NCBI GenBank assembly: GCA_005502805.1
Contig: SCMY01000013.1
Location: 62,001-126,000 of the forward strand
DNA: 64,000 nt
DNA from: Rhizobiales bacterium 2SD
Lineage (GTDB): Bacteria; Pseudomonadota; Alphaproteobacteria; Rhizobiales; Beijerinckiaceae
Reading direction: 5' to 3'
In this document: positions 17,622-26,831 of the stretch, piece by piece
Numbering within the stretch: position 1 is the first letter of the stretch
Layout of the letters: every line of letters starts with the position of its first letter
Made by a program: the position numbers and the translations under genes
Notes under the pieces: generated by a model
What the model saw: only the letters and a program-made list of their open reading frames with translations
Told to the model about the DNA's origin: nothing
Database searches by the model: none

Positions 17622-18516
17622 TCAGGCTGCTGCCCCGCGCCCGCACCTCGTCGACAAGGAGCGGACCGGCGTGATCGACTGGTCCTCGGGACCGCGCCGC
17701 TTCATCACGCTCTATCTGCCGCTCTCGATCTTCGTGATCGTGCTGCTGTTCCCGTTCTACTGGATGGCGATCACGGCGATCAAACCGAACGGCGAGTTGC
17801 TCGACTACAAGAACAACAACCCGTTCTGGGTGAAGTCGCCGACGCTGGAGAACATCAACAAGCTGCTCTTCCAGACCGACTACCCGCAATGGCTGCTGAC
17901 GACGATGACGGTCGCCACGGTCGCGACCGCGCTCTCGCTCTTCGCCAGCGTGCTCGCCGCCTATGCGATCCAGCGCCTGAAGTTCAAGGGCTCGAACTAT
18001 GTCGGCCTCGCCATCTACCTCGCCTATCTCGTGCCGCCCTCGATCCTGTTCATCCCGCTGGCGACGCTGATCTTCCAGTTCGGGCTGTATGATTCGCAGC
18101 TCGCGCTGATCCTGACCTATCCGACCTTCCTGATCCCGTTCTGCACCTGGCTCCTGATCGGCTACTTCAAGTCGATCCCCTACGAGCTCGAGGAATGCGC
18201 CATGATCGACGGCGCGACTCGCCTGCAGACGCTCTGGAAGATCACCCTGCCGCTGGCGCTGCCCGGGCTGATCTCGGCCGGCATCTTCGCCTTCACCCTG
18301 TCCTGGAACGAGTTCATCTACGCGCTCGCCTTCATCCAGTCGGCCGAGAAGAAGACGGTTCCGGTCGCGGTGCTGACCCAGCTGGTCGAGGGCGACGTCT
18401 ACCATTGGGGCTCGCTGATGGCCGGTGCTCTGCTCGGCTCGATCCCGGTCGCGATCCTCTATTCGTTCTTCGTCGACTACTACGTCGCCTCGATGACGGG
18501 TGCGGTGAAGGAATAG
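17614..18516 (+). CDS. Sugar ABC transporter permease (MalG type)
   Basis: This 300-residue second permease subunit has six predicted helices and the EAA loop EECAMIDGATRLQTLWKITLPLALPGL. The N-terminus FITLYLPLSIFVIVLLFPFYWM is the usual first helix of MalG-type proteins. It completes the importer and is followed 49 bp later by the L-threonate-dehydrogenase-like gene, so that enzyme is likely cotranscribed. Confidence 0.94.
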   Translation: MTDQAAAPRPHLVDKERTGVIDWSSGPRRFITLYLPLSIFVIVLLFPFYWMAITAIKPNGELLDYKNNNPFWVKSPTLENINKLLFQTDYPQWLLTTMTVATVATALSLFASVLAAYAIQRLKFKGSNYVGLAIYLAYLVPPSILFIPLATLIFQFGLYDSQLALILTYPTFLIPFCTWLLIGYFKSIPYELEECAMIDGATRLQTLWKITLPLALPGLISAGIFAFTLSWNEFIYALAFIQSAEKKTVPVAVLTQLVEGDVYHWGSLMAGALLGSIPVAILYSFFVDYYVASMTGAVKE

Positions 18517-18565
18517 CTCCCGGCGGGCGGCCGGGCCGCCTGCCTTCCAACCAAGGCAAATCACT

Positions 18566-19456
18566 GTGACTTCAATCGCCTTCGTCGGGCTCGGCGCCAT
18601 GGGCGCGCCGATGGCCGAGAATCTCGTCAAGCGTCAGTTCCACGTCACCGGTTTCGACATGCGGGAGAGCGCCCGCGCCGCGCTCGTGGCGGCCGGCGGC
18701 CACGCCGCCGACAGCGCTGCGGCAGCAGCGAAAGGCGCCGAGACGCTGGTGCTGATGGTGGTCAACGCCGCCCAGGCCCGCTCCGTCCTGTTCGAGGCCG
18801 GCGCGCTCAATGCGCTCGCTCCCGGCGCGACCATCATCCTGATGGCGACCTGCCCGCCCGGCGAGGTCGAGGCCATCGCCGAGGCTGTGACCAAGACCGG
18901 CCGGCATTTCGTCGATGCGCCGGTCTCGGGCGGCGTCAAGGGCGCACAGGGCGGCACGCTGACCATCATGGTCGGCGCCTCCGCCGACAGCTTCGCCAAG
19001 GCCAAGCCCGTGCTCGACGCCATGGGCGACAAGGTCTTCCATGTCGGGCAGAAGCCGGGCCAGGGCGCGACGGTGAAGACCGTCAACCAGCTGCTCTGCG
19101 GCGTCCATATCGCGGTCGCGGCCGAGGCGCTCTCGCTGGCGCAGAAAGCCGGCATCGATGGCGCGCTGCTGTTCGAGATCATGGGCGGCTCGGCCGCCTC
19201 CTCCTGGATGCTGAGGGATCGCGGCCCCCGCATGCTCAAAGAGGAGCCGCCGGTTGCAAGTGCCGTCGACATCTTCGTCAAGGACCTCGGCATCGTCCTC
19301 GATGCCGGTCGCGCCGCGAAGGCGGCGCTACCGCTCGCCGCAGCCGCGCATCAGATGTTTCTCGCTGCCTCGGGCCTCGGCCACGGCGGGCGCGACGACT
19401 CGCATGTGGTCCGTGCCTATCGGGCGCTGAACCCCAAGCCGGACGGCGATGTCTAA
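18566..19456 (+). CDS. ltnD: Beta-hydroxyacid dehydrogenase family, L-threonate dehydrogenase-like
   Basis: This 296-residue NAD-dependent enzyme of the 3-hydroxyisobutyrate dehydrogenase family shows VGLGAMGAPMAENL at the N-terminus, FVDAPVSGGVKGAQGG, and the catalytic lysine region GATVKTVNQLLCGVHIAVAAEA. The VNAAQARSVLF and SAVDIFVKDLGIVLDA segments match my recollection of the LtnD (YgbJ) subgroup, which oxidises L-threonate to 2-oxo-tetronate. It starts with GTG after AAGG. Its place after a sugar transporter and in the same region as two DenD-like proteins supports a C4 sugar-acid role. It converges on the LacI gene with 7 bp between stops. Confidence 0.85.
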   Translation: MTSIAFVGLGAMGAPMAENLVKRQFHVTGFDMRESARAALVAAGGHAADSAAAAAKGAETLVLMVVNAAQARSVLFEAGALNALAPGATIILMATCPPGEVEAIAEAVTKTGRHFVDAPVSGGVKGAQGGTLTIMVGASADSFAKAKPVLDAMGDKVFHVGQKPGQGATVKTVNQLLCGVHIAVAAEALSLAQKAGIDGALLFEIMGGSAASSWMLRDRGPRMLKEEPPVASAVDIFVKDLGIVLDAGRAAKAALPLAAAAHQMFLAASGLGHGGRDDSHVVRAYRALNPKPDGDV

Positions 19457-19463
19457 CCCGGAT

Positions 19464-20549
19464 TCAGCGCAGCGACTTCGGCGGCGCCGTTGTTCCTCGC
19501 ACCACCAGTTCCGGCGTCAGCAGCACGCGCTGCGGCGCCGCCGAGGGGTCGGCGATACGCCGGAGCAGCATCTCCGCCGACTTGCGGCCCATATCGTCCT
19601 GGAAGTTCTTCAAAGTCGTCAATGCCGGGTACCATTGCGACGCTTCCTGCACGTCGTCACAGCCAATCAACGAGAAGTCGGCGCCGGCTTCCAATCCGCG
19701 GTGACGCAAGCCGAGCATCGCGCCGAAAGCCGTGAGGTCGTTGAAGCAGACCGCGGCGGTCGGCGGATTCGCAGCGTCGAGCACCTTCTGGACGCCCTTG
19801 AGCCCGTTCTCGCGCGTGCCGTAGGCCGAGTACACGATCGCCGGATCGAGTGGCAGCCCATGCTTGGCCAGGGTCTCGCAGTAGCCGCGATAGCGGTTAC
19901 GGCCGGTCGAGATCAGCGGACTCTCGCCGAGGAAGGCGATGCGGCGATGGCCGAGGGCGAGCAGATGCTCGACGGCCAGAACTGTCCCGTGCCGGTCGTC
20001 CGAACCGACGAAATCGAGGCCGATTCCGGGAATCTCGCGCGAGAGCTGCACCAACGGCACCTGCGCAGCCATCAGGTGCTGCAAGGTCTCCCCCGTGGTG
20101 CCACCAGCCGGACAGATGATCATGCCGTCGGGGCGGTATTCCTTGAGCGTGTTGAGGACGCGGTCCTGCCGCTGCAGGTTCTCGGCATAGGTGCCGAGCA
20201 GGATCGAGCGGCCATGCGCCGCCGCCGTCTCCTCGATCGCCGCAAGCAATTCGGCGAAATAGGGGTTGGTGATGTCGTGGAAGCCGACGCCGAGGATGTT
20301 GGTCCGGTCCGTCCGCAGCGAGGCCGCGCTGCGGTTGTAGCTGTAGCCCATCTCGCGCGCGATCTGCTGCACGCGCAGGCGCGTGCCGTCGGCCACCAGC
20401 GGGCTTTCGCGCAGCGCGAGCGAAACGGTCGCGGTCGAGACCTCCAGCCGGTCGGCGATGATCTGCAAGGTAACGCGCCCGCGCCCGGCCGGTCTGACAC
20501 CCGCCTTCCCTGCCCCCGAGGGATCGCGCGAGTGTCCGTCATTCGCCAT
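19464..20549 (-). CDS. LacI family transcriptional regulator
   Basis: This 361-residue repressor has the helix-turn-helix VTLQIIADRLEVSTATVSLA and hinge region near residues 25-80, then a periplasmic-binding-protein-like effector domain from NILGVGFHDITNPYFAELL to the C-terminus. The start is the ATG at 20549, preceded by AGGAGAAG; the longer open frame (28 extra codons) is rejected. It is divergent from the second beta-hydroxyacid dehydrogenase across 104 bp. CG-centred operator candidates across the region are its likely targets. Confidence 0.92.
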   Translation of the reverse strand: MANDGHSRDPSGAGKAGVRPAGRGRVTLQIIADRLEVSTATVSLALRESPLVADGTRLRVQQIAREMGYSYNRSAASLRTDRTNILGVGFHDITNPYFAELLAAIEETAAAHGRSILLGTYAENLQRQDRVLNTLKEYRPDGMIICPAGGTTGETLQHLMAAQVPLVQLSREIPGIGLDFVGSDDRHGTVLAVEHLLALGHRRIAFLGESPLISTGRNRYRGYCETLAKHGLPLDPAIVYSAYGTRENGLKGVQKVLDAANPPTAAVCFNDLTAFGAMLGLRHRGLEAGADFSLIGCDDVQEASQWYPALTTLKNFQDDMGRKSAEMLLRRIADPSAAPQRVLLTPELVVRGTTAPPKSLR

Positions 20550-20653
20550 CAATCGCTTCTCCTGAAGCCTCGAAGCCGATGCATTCAACCAGTTCTTGGC
20601 CAAATCGTTCCGCATTCCCTTGTTCCATCTCATAGATTTCGGAGAAACTGAAG

Positions 20654-21565
20654 ATGAGCGCGACTAAAGAATCGATCGGCTTCATCGGCGTCGGTTACAT
20701 GGGTCAGGGCATGGCGAGCTGTATTCTCGCCAAGGGCTTCCCGCTCACAGTGATGGGCCACCGCAACCGCAAGCCCGTCGAAGAGCTGAAGGCGGCCGGC
20801 GCTGCGGAAGCCGCGACACCGAAGGAGCTTGCCGGAAAGGCGAGCATCATTTTCCTCTGCGTTACCGGCTCGCCACAGGTCGAGCAGGTCATCAACGGCC
20901 CCGACGGCATCGCCGCCGGCGCCAGGCCCGGCACGGTCATCGTCGACTGCTCGACCTCCGATCCGGTTTCCACGATCGCTCTGGCGGAACGGCTCGCTGC
21001 CATTGGCCTGCACCTCTGCGACGCTCCGCTCGGCGGGACGCCCGCCCAGGCGAAACTCGGTCAACTCTCGACGATGATTGGCGCGGACAGTGCGGTTTTC
21101 GAGCGCATCCGCCCGGTTTGCGAGGCCTGGGCCCAGAAGATCGTCCATCTCGGTCCGGTCGGCGACGGACACAAGATGAAGCTGCTCAACAACTTCCTTT
21201 CGCTCGGCTATGGCGCGATCTATGCGGAGGCGCTGACCCTGGCGCAGAAAGTCGGCATCACCCCGCAGACCTTCGACAGTGTCATCACTGGCGGGCGCAT
21301 GGAGTGCGGCTTCTACCGAACCTTCATGCAATACGTGCTGGAGCGGGACCGCGACGCCCACAAGTTCACGCTCTCCAATGCGCTGAAGGACGTGCGCTAT
21401 CTGGAGAGCCTCGCCAATGCAGCCGGCGTCCCGAACCCGGTCGGGGGGGCCGTCAAGAATGTGTATGCGGCCGCCGTCGCCAGCGGCAAGGGCGAGGACT
21501 ATGTGCCGATGCTCTCGGATTTCGTCGCCGGACAGAGCCAGATTTCGCTGGCGGGCGGCAAGTAG
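20654..21565 (+). CDS. NAD(P)-dependent beta-hydroxyacid dehydrogenase
   Basis: This 303-residue protein of the 3-hydroxyisobutyrate/tartronate-semialdehyde reductase family has GFIGVGYMGQGMA, LCDAPLGGTPAQAKLGQL (Ser/Gly-rich substrate loop, with Leu where many members have Val-Ser) and the catalytic lysine in GDGHKMKLLNNFLSLGYGA. The DAPLGG loop differs from the DAPVSGG of the protein at 18566, so substrates probably differ. CGGAG lies before the ATG. It is divergent from the LacI gene. Tartronate semialdehyde reduction would fit a sugar-acid pathway but is a guess. Confidence 0.87.
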   Translation: MSATKESIGFIGVGYMGQGMASCILAKGFPLTVMGHRNRKPVEELKAAGAAEAATPKELAGKASIIFLCVTGSPQVEQVINGPDGIAAGARPGTVIVDCSTSDPVSTIALAERLAAIGLHLCDAPLGGTPAQAKLGQLSTMIGADSAVFERIRPVCEAWAQKIVHLGPVGDGHKMKLLNNFLSLGYGAIYAEALTLAQKVGITPQTFDSVITGGRMECGFYRTFMQYVLERDRDAHKFTLSNALKDVRYLESLANAAGVPNPVGGAVKNVYAAAVASGKGEDYVPMLSDFVAGQSQISLAGGK

Positions 21566-21571
21566 CCGCTT

Positions 21572-22489
21572 TCAATCCAGCCGGGCCGAGCCTTCGGGCA
21601 CGGCCCGGACACGCTCGCGATAGAGCAGATAGAGCCCGGAAGCGATCACGATCGCCGCGCCGATGAAGGTGAAGCGGTCAGGAATCTGGCCGAAGACGAA
21701 CCAGCCGAGCAGAATCATCCAGACGATCTGGGAATAGATGAACGGCGCCAGGATCGTTGCCGGCGCCCGCTGATGCGCCAGGATGAGGAGCCAATGGCCA
21801 AGCGCGCCGAAGAAGCCGGTGCCGCACATCAGGAGCCAGCTCTGCCAGTCTGCCGGCCAGGACCAGTACAGCGGCAGCAGCGGCAGCATGATCACCACCC
21901 CGCCGATGCCGGAATAGAACATCGTCGTCTGCGGTGAATCACTCGAGGCCAGCATCCGCGTCGACAGGCTGTAGAAGGCGTAGCAGAAGCAGCCGCAGAC
22001 ACTGAGCAATGCCGCCGGATGCAGGCCCCCCAGCCCCGGCCGCGTCACCACCAGCACGCCGAGGAAGCCGACTCCGATCGCGATCAGCCTGCGCGGGCCG
22101 GCCCATTCGCCGAGCAGCGGCCCGGCCAGCAGCGCGACCAGCAAGGGCGCAGCGAACATGATCGACACCGTCTCGGCCAGTTGCAGGTATTGCAGCGCGA
22201 CAAAGTTCAGGGCCGTCGAGCCGAGCAGCAGGAGTGAGCGGAATCCCTGCAGCCAGGGCCGCCTGGTCCGGGTGATGCCGGGATGGCTCCAGGGATTGAG
22301 CAGGAGCGAGACCAAGGCGACGCTGATCACATAGCGCGCCAGAACGACCTGCATCGGATGCATCGTCCCGCCGAGCCATTTCGCGCAGCTGTCGAGCAGC
22401 GAAAAGCAGATGATCGCCCCGCTCATCAAAGCGATGGCGGTCAGGCGTGTCCGGCGCGTATCCGGAAGCGGAGCGGGAGCGGCCGACAA
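21572..22489 (-). CDS. EamA/DMT superfamily transporter
   Basis: This 305-residue protein has ten predicted membrane helices in two EamA repeats (from ALMSGAIICFSLLDSC to the C-terminal FIGAAIVIASGLYLLY). The start is a TTG at 22489, because an in-frame stop lies 5 codons upstream and the next ATG would remove the first helix. No strong Shine-Dalgarno sequence is seen. A LacI-type operator candidate lies 43 bp upstream, linking this exporter to the sugar-acid genes. Substrates of the family include amino acids and metabolites. Confidence 0.87.
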   Translation of the reverse strand: MSAAPAPLPDTRRTRLTAIALMSGAIICFSLLDSCAKWLGGTMHPMQVVLARYVISVALVSLLLNPWSHPGITRTRRPWLQGFRSLLLLGSTALNFVALQYLQLAETVSIMFAAPLLVALLAGPLLGEWAGPRRLIAIGVGFLGVLVVTRPGLGGLHPAALLSVCGCFCYAFYSLSTRMLASSDSPQTTMFYSGIGGVVIMLPLLPLYWSWPADWQSWLLMCGTGFFGALGHWLLILAHQRAPATILAPFIYSQIVWMILLGWFVFGQIPDRFTFIGAAIVIASGLYLLYRERVRAVPEGSARLD

Positions 22490-22531
22490 GCGCGGTTTCC
22501 GTCATGCTCTGGAGGAATGACGGATCATAAA

Positions 22532-22543
22532 TGAACCGATTTA
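22532..22543. promoter_or_regulatory. LacI-type operator candidate before the EamA transporter
   Basis: TGAACC|GATTTA fits TNAANC|GNTTNA. It is 43 bp upstream of the minus-strand TTG start, nearly the same spacing as the site before the hydroxyacid dehydrogenase (46 bp). Confidence 0.5.
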
Positions 22544-22598
22544 AGGCTTGAAACCAGCCCGTCAGCGCATGCGAGTCATACCGCTGACGCGTTCAGCC

Positions 22599-23072
22599 TC
22601 AGGCCGCGTCTTCGGCTTCGTCATCGACCTCGTCGACATCGGCGCCGGCCTTGGACAGGCCCTTCGAGGCCTTGCGCAGCAATTTGCGCAATTGCTTGCG
22701 CTCCTTGGCGTCGAGCTTTTCGAGCAGCTCTTCCTCGACCTGGTTCCAGACAGCGTCGAGCGCCGCCGCGGTCTTGTGACCGTTCTCGGTCAGCGCCACC
22801 TGCACGAGGCGACCGTCCCGGCCGCCGCCCTCACGCGTCACCAGCCCCTGCAGCGAGAGCCGGCCGATCGTCTTCGAGACCGTCGGCGGCTTGACCCGCA
22901 GCAGGGTCGCAAGCTCGCCCATCGTCATCGGCGCGCCCTGCAGGGATTTCAGCGCCTGTTCCTGGCCCGGGAAGAGGCCGAGCGCGTTGAGGCGTTCGCC
23001 CATCCGCGCTCTATGCAGCCGGGCCGTCACCAGCAGGGCACGGCCGACGCTTTTTTCGAGGGACTTGGTCAT
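22599..23072 (-). CDS. MarR family transcriptional regulator
   Basis: This 157-residue regulator has the winged-helix core QALKSLQGAPMTMGELATLL, RVKPPTVSKTIGRLSLQGLVTR and the wing GGRDGRLVQVALTENG, followed by a C-terminal dimerisation helix. The very acidic tail (DEVDDEAED) is unusual. The start is the ATG at 23072 with AAGGG upstream. It lies downstream of the FMN oxidoreductase gene on the same strand, separated by 81 bp. The target genes are unknown. Confidence 0.88.
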   Translation of the reverse strand: MTKSLEKSVGRALLVTARLHRARMGERLNALGLFPGQEQALKSLQGAPMTMGELATLLRVKPPTVSKTIGRLSLQGLVTREGGGRDGRLVQVALTENGHKTAAALDAVWNQVEEELLEKLDAKERKQLRKLLRKASKGLSKAGADVDEVDDEAEDAA

Positions 23073-23153
23073 GAGCCGGCCCTTGGAAAAGGTTGCGGAT
23101 ACTTTTCGCCGGCTGTGCAATCACCCGCCTTCATGACAGGCTGATGACAACTG

Positions 23154-23747
23154 TCAGACAGGTTGTTGAATCCGAGCGATTTCCTGCTCGACCCTGGCGA
23201 GAAAAGCCGCCCGGCTCTGCGGCGTCGAGCGGTTCATATCGTAATGCGCCAAGTAAGAGACCCGTGCCGCCGGATGGCATACGGCCCGCAGTCCCCGCTT
23301 GATCTGCCGACGCGGCGGATCGCCCATCAAAAAAGTGCGCCAACGCGAGCCGCCATAGCTGGTCACCGTCATCAGCCGGCGAATGTTCCAGAGGTTGGGG
23401 CGAATCGAGCCATCGACCAGCTTGAACGAGACGCCCGGCAGAAAGACGCGATCGAAATAGCCCTTCATGATCGCCGGATAGCCATAGTTCCAGACCGGGA
23501 AGCACAGGAACAGCGCCTCCGCCCGCAGCAGGCGCTCGACATAGCCGGCTACGCTGTTCTGGTTGCTGGCGAGATCATGATAGCCGACCCGCTCCTCGCG
23601 GCTCAGCACCGGATCGAAGCCCTCGGCATAGAGATCGCAATCGTCGACCTCGTGCCCGGCGCGGCGCAGGCCGGAGACCACGGTCTCATGCACTGCCGCC
23701 CCGAAGCTCGCGGGATCGGGGTGGGCATAGAGGACGAGCGCACGCAT
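23154..23747 (-). CDS. NAD(P)H-dependent flavodoxin-fold oxidoreductase
   Basis: This 197-residue protein of the NQO1/KefF/MdaB group reduces quinones or similar electrophiles through bound FMN or FAD. The N-terminus MRALVLYAHPDPASFGAA is the phosphate-binding loop of the flavodoxin fold. FCFPVWNYGYPAIMKGYFDRV is the family signature, and VTSYGGSRWR forms the second flavin loop. It follows the FAD oxidase gene by 8 bp and precedes a MarR gene, a common arrangement for redox-stress genes. Confidence 0.87.
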   Translation of the reverse strand: MRALVLYAHPDPASFGAAVHETVVSGLRRAGHEVDDCDLYAEGFDPVLSREERVGYHDLASNQNSVAGYVERLLRAEALFLCFPVWNYGYPAIMKGYFDRVFLPGVSFKLVDGSIRPNLWNIRRLMTVTSYGGSRWRTFLMGDPPRRQIKRGLRAVCHPAARVSYLAHYDMNRSTPQSRAAFLARVEQEIARIQQPV

Positions 23748-23755
23748 GAGCCGGC

Positions 23756-25183
23756 TCAGGCGCCGACGCCGGCTTCGCCGAGTGCCTTGAACAGGAAGGT
23801 CTTGCCCGAGCGGTAGTCGTAGTTCGGGTCTTCCCAGGCGATCATCTTGCCTGGGTTGAGCAGCCCCTGCGGATCGGCCTCGCGCTTGAAGGCGAGCTGG
23901 ACCTCGTCGGTCTGCTTCATCCCGCCCTCCTCCAGCGTGTAGCGGTGCGGGTTGAAGATCGGCGCGCCCATCTCCTCATGGATCGCCATGATCTCCTCCA
24001 GCCGCTCCTCGCTGGTGAAGCGCACCAGCGGCAGGCCGAAGCAGGTGATCTTGCCGTCGAAGCGGACGAATTCGAGATGGCATGTCACCTCGTCACCGAA
24101 ACGGGCATGGATCTTGTCGACGAGATCGACCTGGTTCGGGAAGGGATAGAGCACCTGCAGATAGGTGATCGACGGATCGACGCGCAGTGCCCGCAAGGTG
24201 GTGTGGTTCCAGCCGAGCTCGAAGGTCGGCGGCAGGCCCTTCGCCTCCTCGGCCGTGAGCTTGTCGGAGCGCATCAGCACTTGCGAGCCGCGGAAGCGGC
24301 GGGCGAAGGCCAGCATGGATTCGACCGCGAAGTCGGCGACCATGACCATGACGCAATGGCTGTCGCGCGGCAGGAACTTCTTGTGACGCAGGAAATAGTC
24401 GTGCGGCGCCGGCGCGGCGACGACGGCGAGGTTCTTCAGCGCCAGCCCGTCCTGCTCGCCGAGCGCATTGGCGAATTCGGCCGCAGCACGCAACTCGTCG
24501 AAGCCGAGGATGACGTCGACCCAGGCATAGGCCGGGCCGAGCGGCATCTCGACCTGCGTGATGATGCCATTGGTGCCATAGGCATGCGCAACCTTGTGCA
24601 GGTCGTCGCCCTGCAATTCGAGGATGCGCGGTGCGCCTTCCATGGTCGCGACACGCAGCGAGATGATGTTGCCCCAGTCGCGCAGGCCGCCCCATTTAAT
24701 CGAGCCGACACCGCCCGAGCCGCCGGCGATGAAGCCGCCGATCGACGCGGTGTGATAGGTCGAGGGGTGCAGCCTGATCTCCTGGCGGGAATGGGCGCGC
24801 GTCTCCTGGTCGATTTTCGCCAACACGGCGCCGGGTTCGGCGACATAGCGCCCGGCCTCAATGCTGGTCACCTTGTTGAAGCCGGCAAGGTCGAGCACGA
24901 TCCCGCCCGAGAGCGGCATCGCCTGGCCGTAATTGCCGGTGCCGGTGCCGCGCGGCGTCACGGGGATGCCGAGCGCATGCGCGGCTGAGAGCGTCTCCAG
25001 CACCTGCGCCTCGCTGGTCGGCGAAACGATGATGTCGGCGACGACATGGTCGAGCTGGCGCTTCAGCTTCGGCGAGTACCAGAAGAAGTCGCGGCTCTTC
25101 TGCTTGACCAGCGCCGGGTTGTCCTCGGTGCGGATGCCGTTCAGGCGGCGCTTCAGGGCATCGATATCGTAGCGTGCGGTCAT
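23756..25183 (-). CDS. FAD-binding oxidase/dehydrogenase (GlcD-like)
   Basis: This 475-residue flavoprotein of the vanillyl-alcohol-oxidase/GlcD fold begins MTARYDIDALKRRLNG. The PP-loop for FAD reads GIPVTPRGTGTGNYGQ. The isoalloxazine-proximal region is IRLHPSTYHTASIGGFIAGGSGGVGS, and the C-terminal DPQGLLNPGKMI is conserved. Family members oxidise 2-hydroxy acids such as glycolate or D-lactate. AGGAACG precedes the ATG. The 49-codon upstream extension is part of a palindromic repeat and is rejected. A 2-hydroxyacid substrate would fit the neighbourhood. Confidence 0.85.
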   Translation of the reverse strand: MTARYDIDALKRRLNGIRTEDNPALVKQKSRDFFWYSPKLKRQLDHVVADIIVSPTSEAQVLETLSAAHALGIPVTPRGTGTGNYGQAMPLSGGIVLDLAGFNKVTSIEAGRYVAEPGAVLAKIDQETRAHSRQEIRLHPSTYHTASIGGFIAGGSGGVGSIKWGGLRDWGNIISLRVATMEGAPRILELQGDDLHKVAHAYGTNGIITQVEMPLGPAYAWVDVILGFDELRAAAEFANALGEQDGLALKNLAVVAAPAPHDYFLRHKKFLPRDSHCVMVMVADFAVESMLAFARRFRGSQVLMRSDKLTAEEAKGLPPTFELGWNHTTLRALRVDPSITYLQVLYPFPNQVDLVDKIHARFGDEVTCHLEFVRFDGKITCFGLPLVRFTSEERLEEIMAIHEEMGAPIFNPHRYTLEEGGMKQTDEVQLAFKREADPQGLLNPGKMIAWEDPNYDYRSGKTFLFKALGEAGVGA

Positions 25184-25201
25184 GCGGAGCGTTCCTGTAG
25201 C

Positions 25202-25292
25202 GTCATGCTCGCCCTTGTGGCGAGCATCCACGTCTTGAACACCGCGCTCGGCGTAGAAAGACATGGATGGTCGGGACAAGCCCGACCATGAC
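25202..25292. repeat. Intergenic palindromic element, copy B (long form)
   Basis: Bounded by GTCATG and CATGAC, it holds hairpins ATGCTCGCC/GGCGAGCAT and ATGGTCGGG/CCCGACCAT with a CCACGTCTT / AAGACATGG central pair carrying one mismatch. It lies between two minus-strand genes (amidohydrolase and FAD oxidase) and has the same orientation as the copy at 27725. Confidence 0.85.
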
Positions 25293-25319
25293 GGGAAGAG
25301 AGAGTGGCGGATAACATCG

Positions 25320-26648
25320 TCAGATCGCACCCGCCATCAAATGGTCGAGTTCACGATAATCGGGCAAGGTGCGGTCGATGGCACGGCCATTGACCAGCAC
25401 GGTCCGGTCGGCTTGCGGCCGGGCGAAGAATTCGGTCCAGTCGCGGGCGCGGGTCAGGACCAGGTCGGCAGCGCCACCCACTGCGATGCGGCCGGCGCTC
25501 GAAAGCCTCATGATCTCGGCCGGCGTCCCCGCGACCGCCCTCGCCCAGTCGCGGTCGGAATGGTCGAGCTGGAGGATGCGAGTGCTCTCGCGCAGAGTCT
25601 CGACAAGGTCGAGATCGCCATAGGCGTAGAACGGATCGCGGGTGTTGTCGGAGGCGACCATCACCGGCACGCCGGCCGCCTTGAGCTCATGCAGCGCGGT
25701 GACGCCACGCCAGCGTGGCGTGCGCCCGCGCTGGCGATCCTGCAGATACATATTGCACATTGGCAGCGAGACCACGGCGATGCCGGCCTCCCTGACCTTG
25801 GCGATGATGCGAGCCTCGTCCTGCGGCGCCTGCAGCGAGAGCGAGCAGCAATGGCCGGCCAGGATCTTGCCCGGGAAGCGATGGCGTAGCGCCGCATCGG
25901 CGATATGCTCGAGCGAGCGCGCCGAGGGATCGTTGGTCTCGTCGACATGAAAGTCGAGGTCGAAGCCGTTCTCGATCGCGGCCCGGAACAGCGTGTCGAG
26001 CGCGGCGTCCAGCTCCGGCACCATATAGGTGACGGCCCCGAGCAGGCTGTCGCCATGGTCCGTCACGGCCCGCGCGATCGCCTGCATATGCGCGGGGTCG
26101 GCGACGGCGTCGATGCCGAACAGCGGCGACGCCTGCAGCGCGATCCGCCCGGCCCATTCGGCCTTGAGCTCGGCATAAACCGGCCAGGAGATGCCGATCT
26201 GCTTGCCGAGCGAGTCGAGATGGGTGCGGATCGCCGCCGTGCCATGGGCGTAGGCGCAACGCAGGCCGAATTCCATGCGCGCCCGCACGTCCCCGGCCGA
26301 CCAGCTCGCCTCGCGATCGGCTGCGACCGCGCTCAGCGCCCCCATGAAGCTGCCGTCCGGATTGGGCCGACGCGGCCAGATATGGCCCTTGTCGAGATGG
26401 GTGTGGACATCGACCAGCCGCGGCAGCGCGATGCCGCCATCGAGATCGAGCCTGGGCACGGCATCGAGCGCAGGTGTGCCGGCCGGCAGGAGCGAGGTGA
26501 CGATACCGTCCGCGACAGCGATGTCGAACAGCGCCAGATCGTCACGGTCACCAGCCAGGCTGCCGGCCTCGACCAGACAGGCAGGCGCTCTGACATTGCG
26601 CAGCACATAGCTGCCGGAAGCCGGGATTGCCGCAAAGCCGGTGGTCAC
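25320..26648 (-). CDS. Cytosine-deaminase-like amidohydrolase
   Basis: This 442-residue metal-dependent hydrolase shows the metal-binding HTHLDKGH near residue 85, HVDETND, GHCCSLS and the aspartate in SDNTRDPFYAYGDLD, as in cytosine deaminase and related enzymes that deaminate pyrimidine-like rings. The likely start is the GTG at 26648, because GGAGACG precedes it and the N-terminus TTGFAAIPASGSYVLRNVRAP then fits the family. The 50 upstream codons are not conserved-looking. The substrate could be cytosine or another N-heterocycle. It is the last accessory gene before folD. Confidence 0.83.
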   Translation of the reverse strand: MTTGFAAIPASGSYVLRNVRAPACLVEAGSLAGDRDDLALFDIAVADGIVTSLLPAGTPALDAVPRLDLDGGIALPRLVDVHTHLDKGHIWPRRPNPDGSFMGALSAVAADREASWSAGDVRARMEFGLRCAYAHGTAAIRTHLDSLGKQIGISWPVYAELKAEWAGRIALQASPLFGIDAVADPAHMQAIARAVTDHGDSLLGAVTYMVPELDAALDTLFRAAIENGFDLDFHVDETNDPSARSLEHIADAALRHRFPGKILAGHCCSLSLQAPQDEARIIAKVREAGIAVVSLPMCNMYLQDRQRGRTPRWRGVTALHELKAAGVPVMVASDNTRDPFYAYGDLDLVETLRESTRILQLDHSDRDWARAVAGTPAEIMRLSSAGRIAVGGAADLVLTRARDWTEFFARPQADRTVLVNGRAIDRTLPDYRELDHLMAGAI

Positions 26649-26831
26649 GTCGGTCGTCTCCGGCTCGCATGCCGCCTTCTGAATCACTGGGCGACCATGC
26701 TGGCTCCACGCGTCCCGATCAAGCCGCGACGGCGACATCCCCGCCCGCTTCACAGTCAAGGCACAACGGCCCTTGTCCGTTCCACCGCAATGCAGCAAGA
26801 GAGCGGCTCAAACGGCAGGACGGAGCTGGTC

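Noticed and set aside
22505..22534. Short plus-strand frame with GGAGG before ATGACGGATCAT
   Set aside because: It ends after five codons; it is probably a chance ribosome-site match in the EamA promoter region.
25184..25330. N-terminal extension of 49 codons on the FAD oxidase
   Set aside because: The extension is encoded by palindromic repeat copy B; a start with a good ribosome site lies at 25183.
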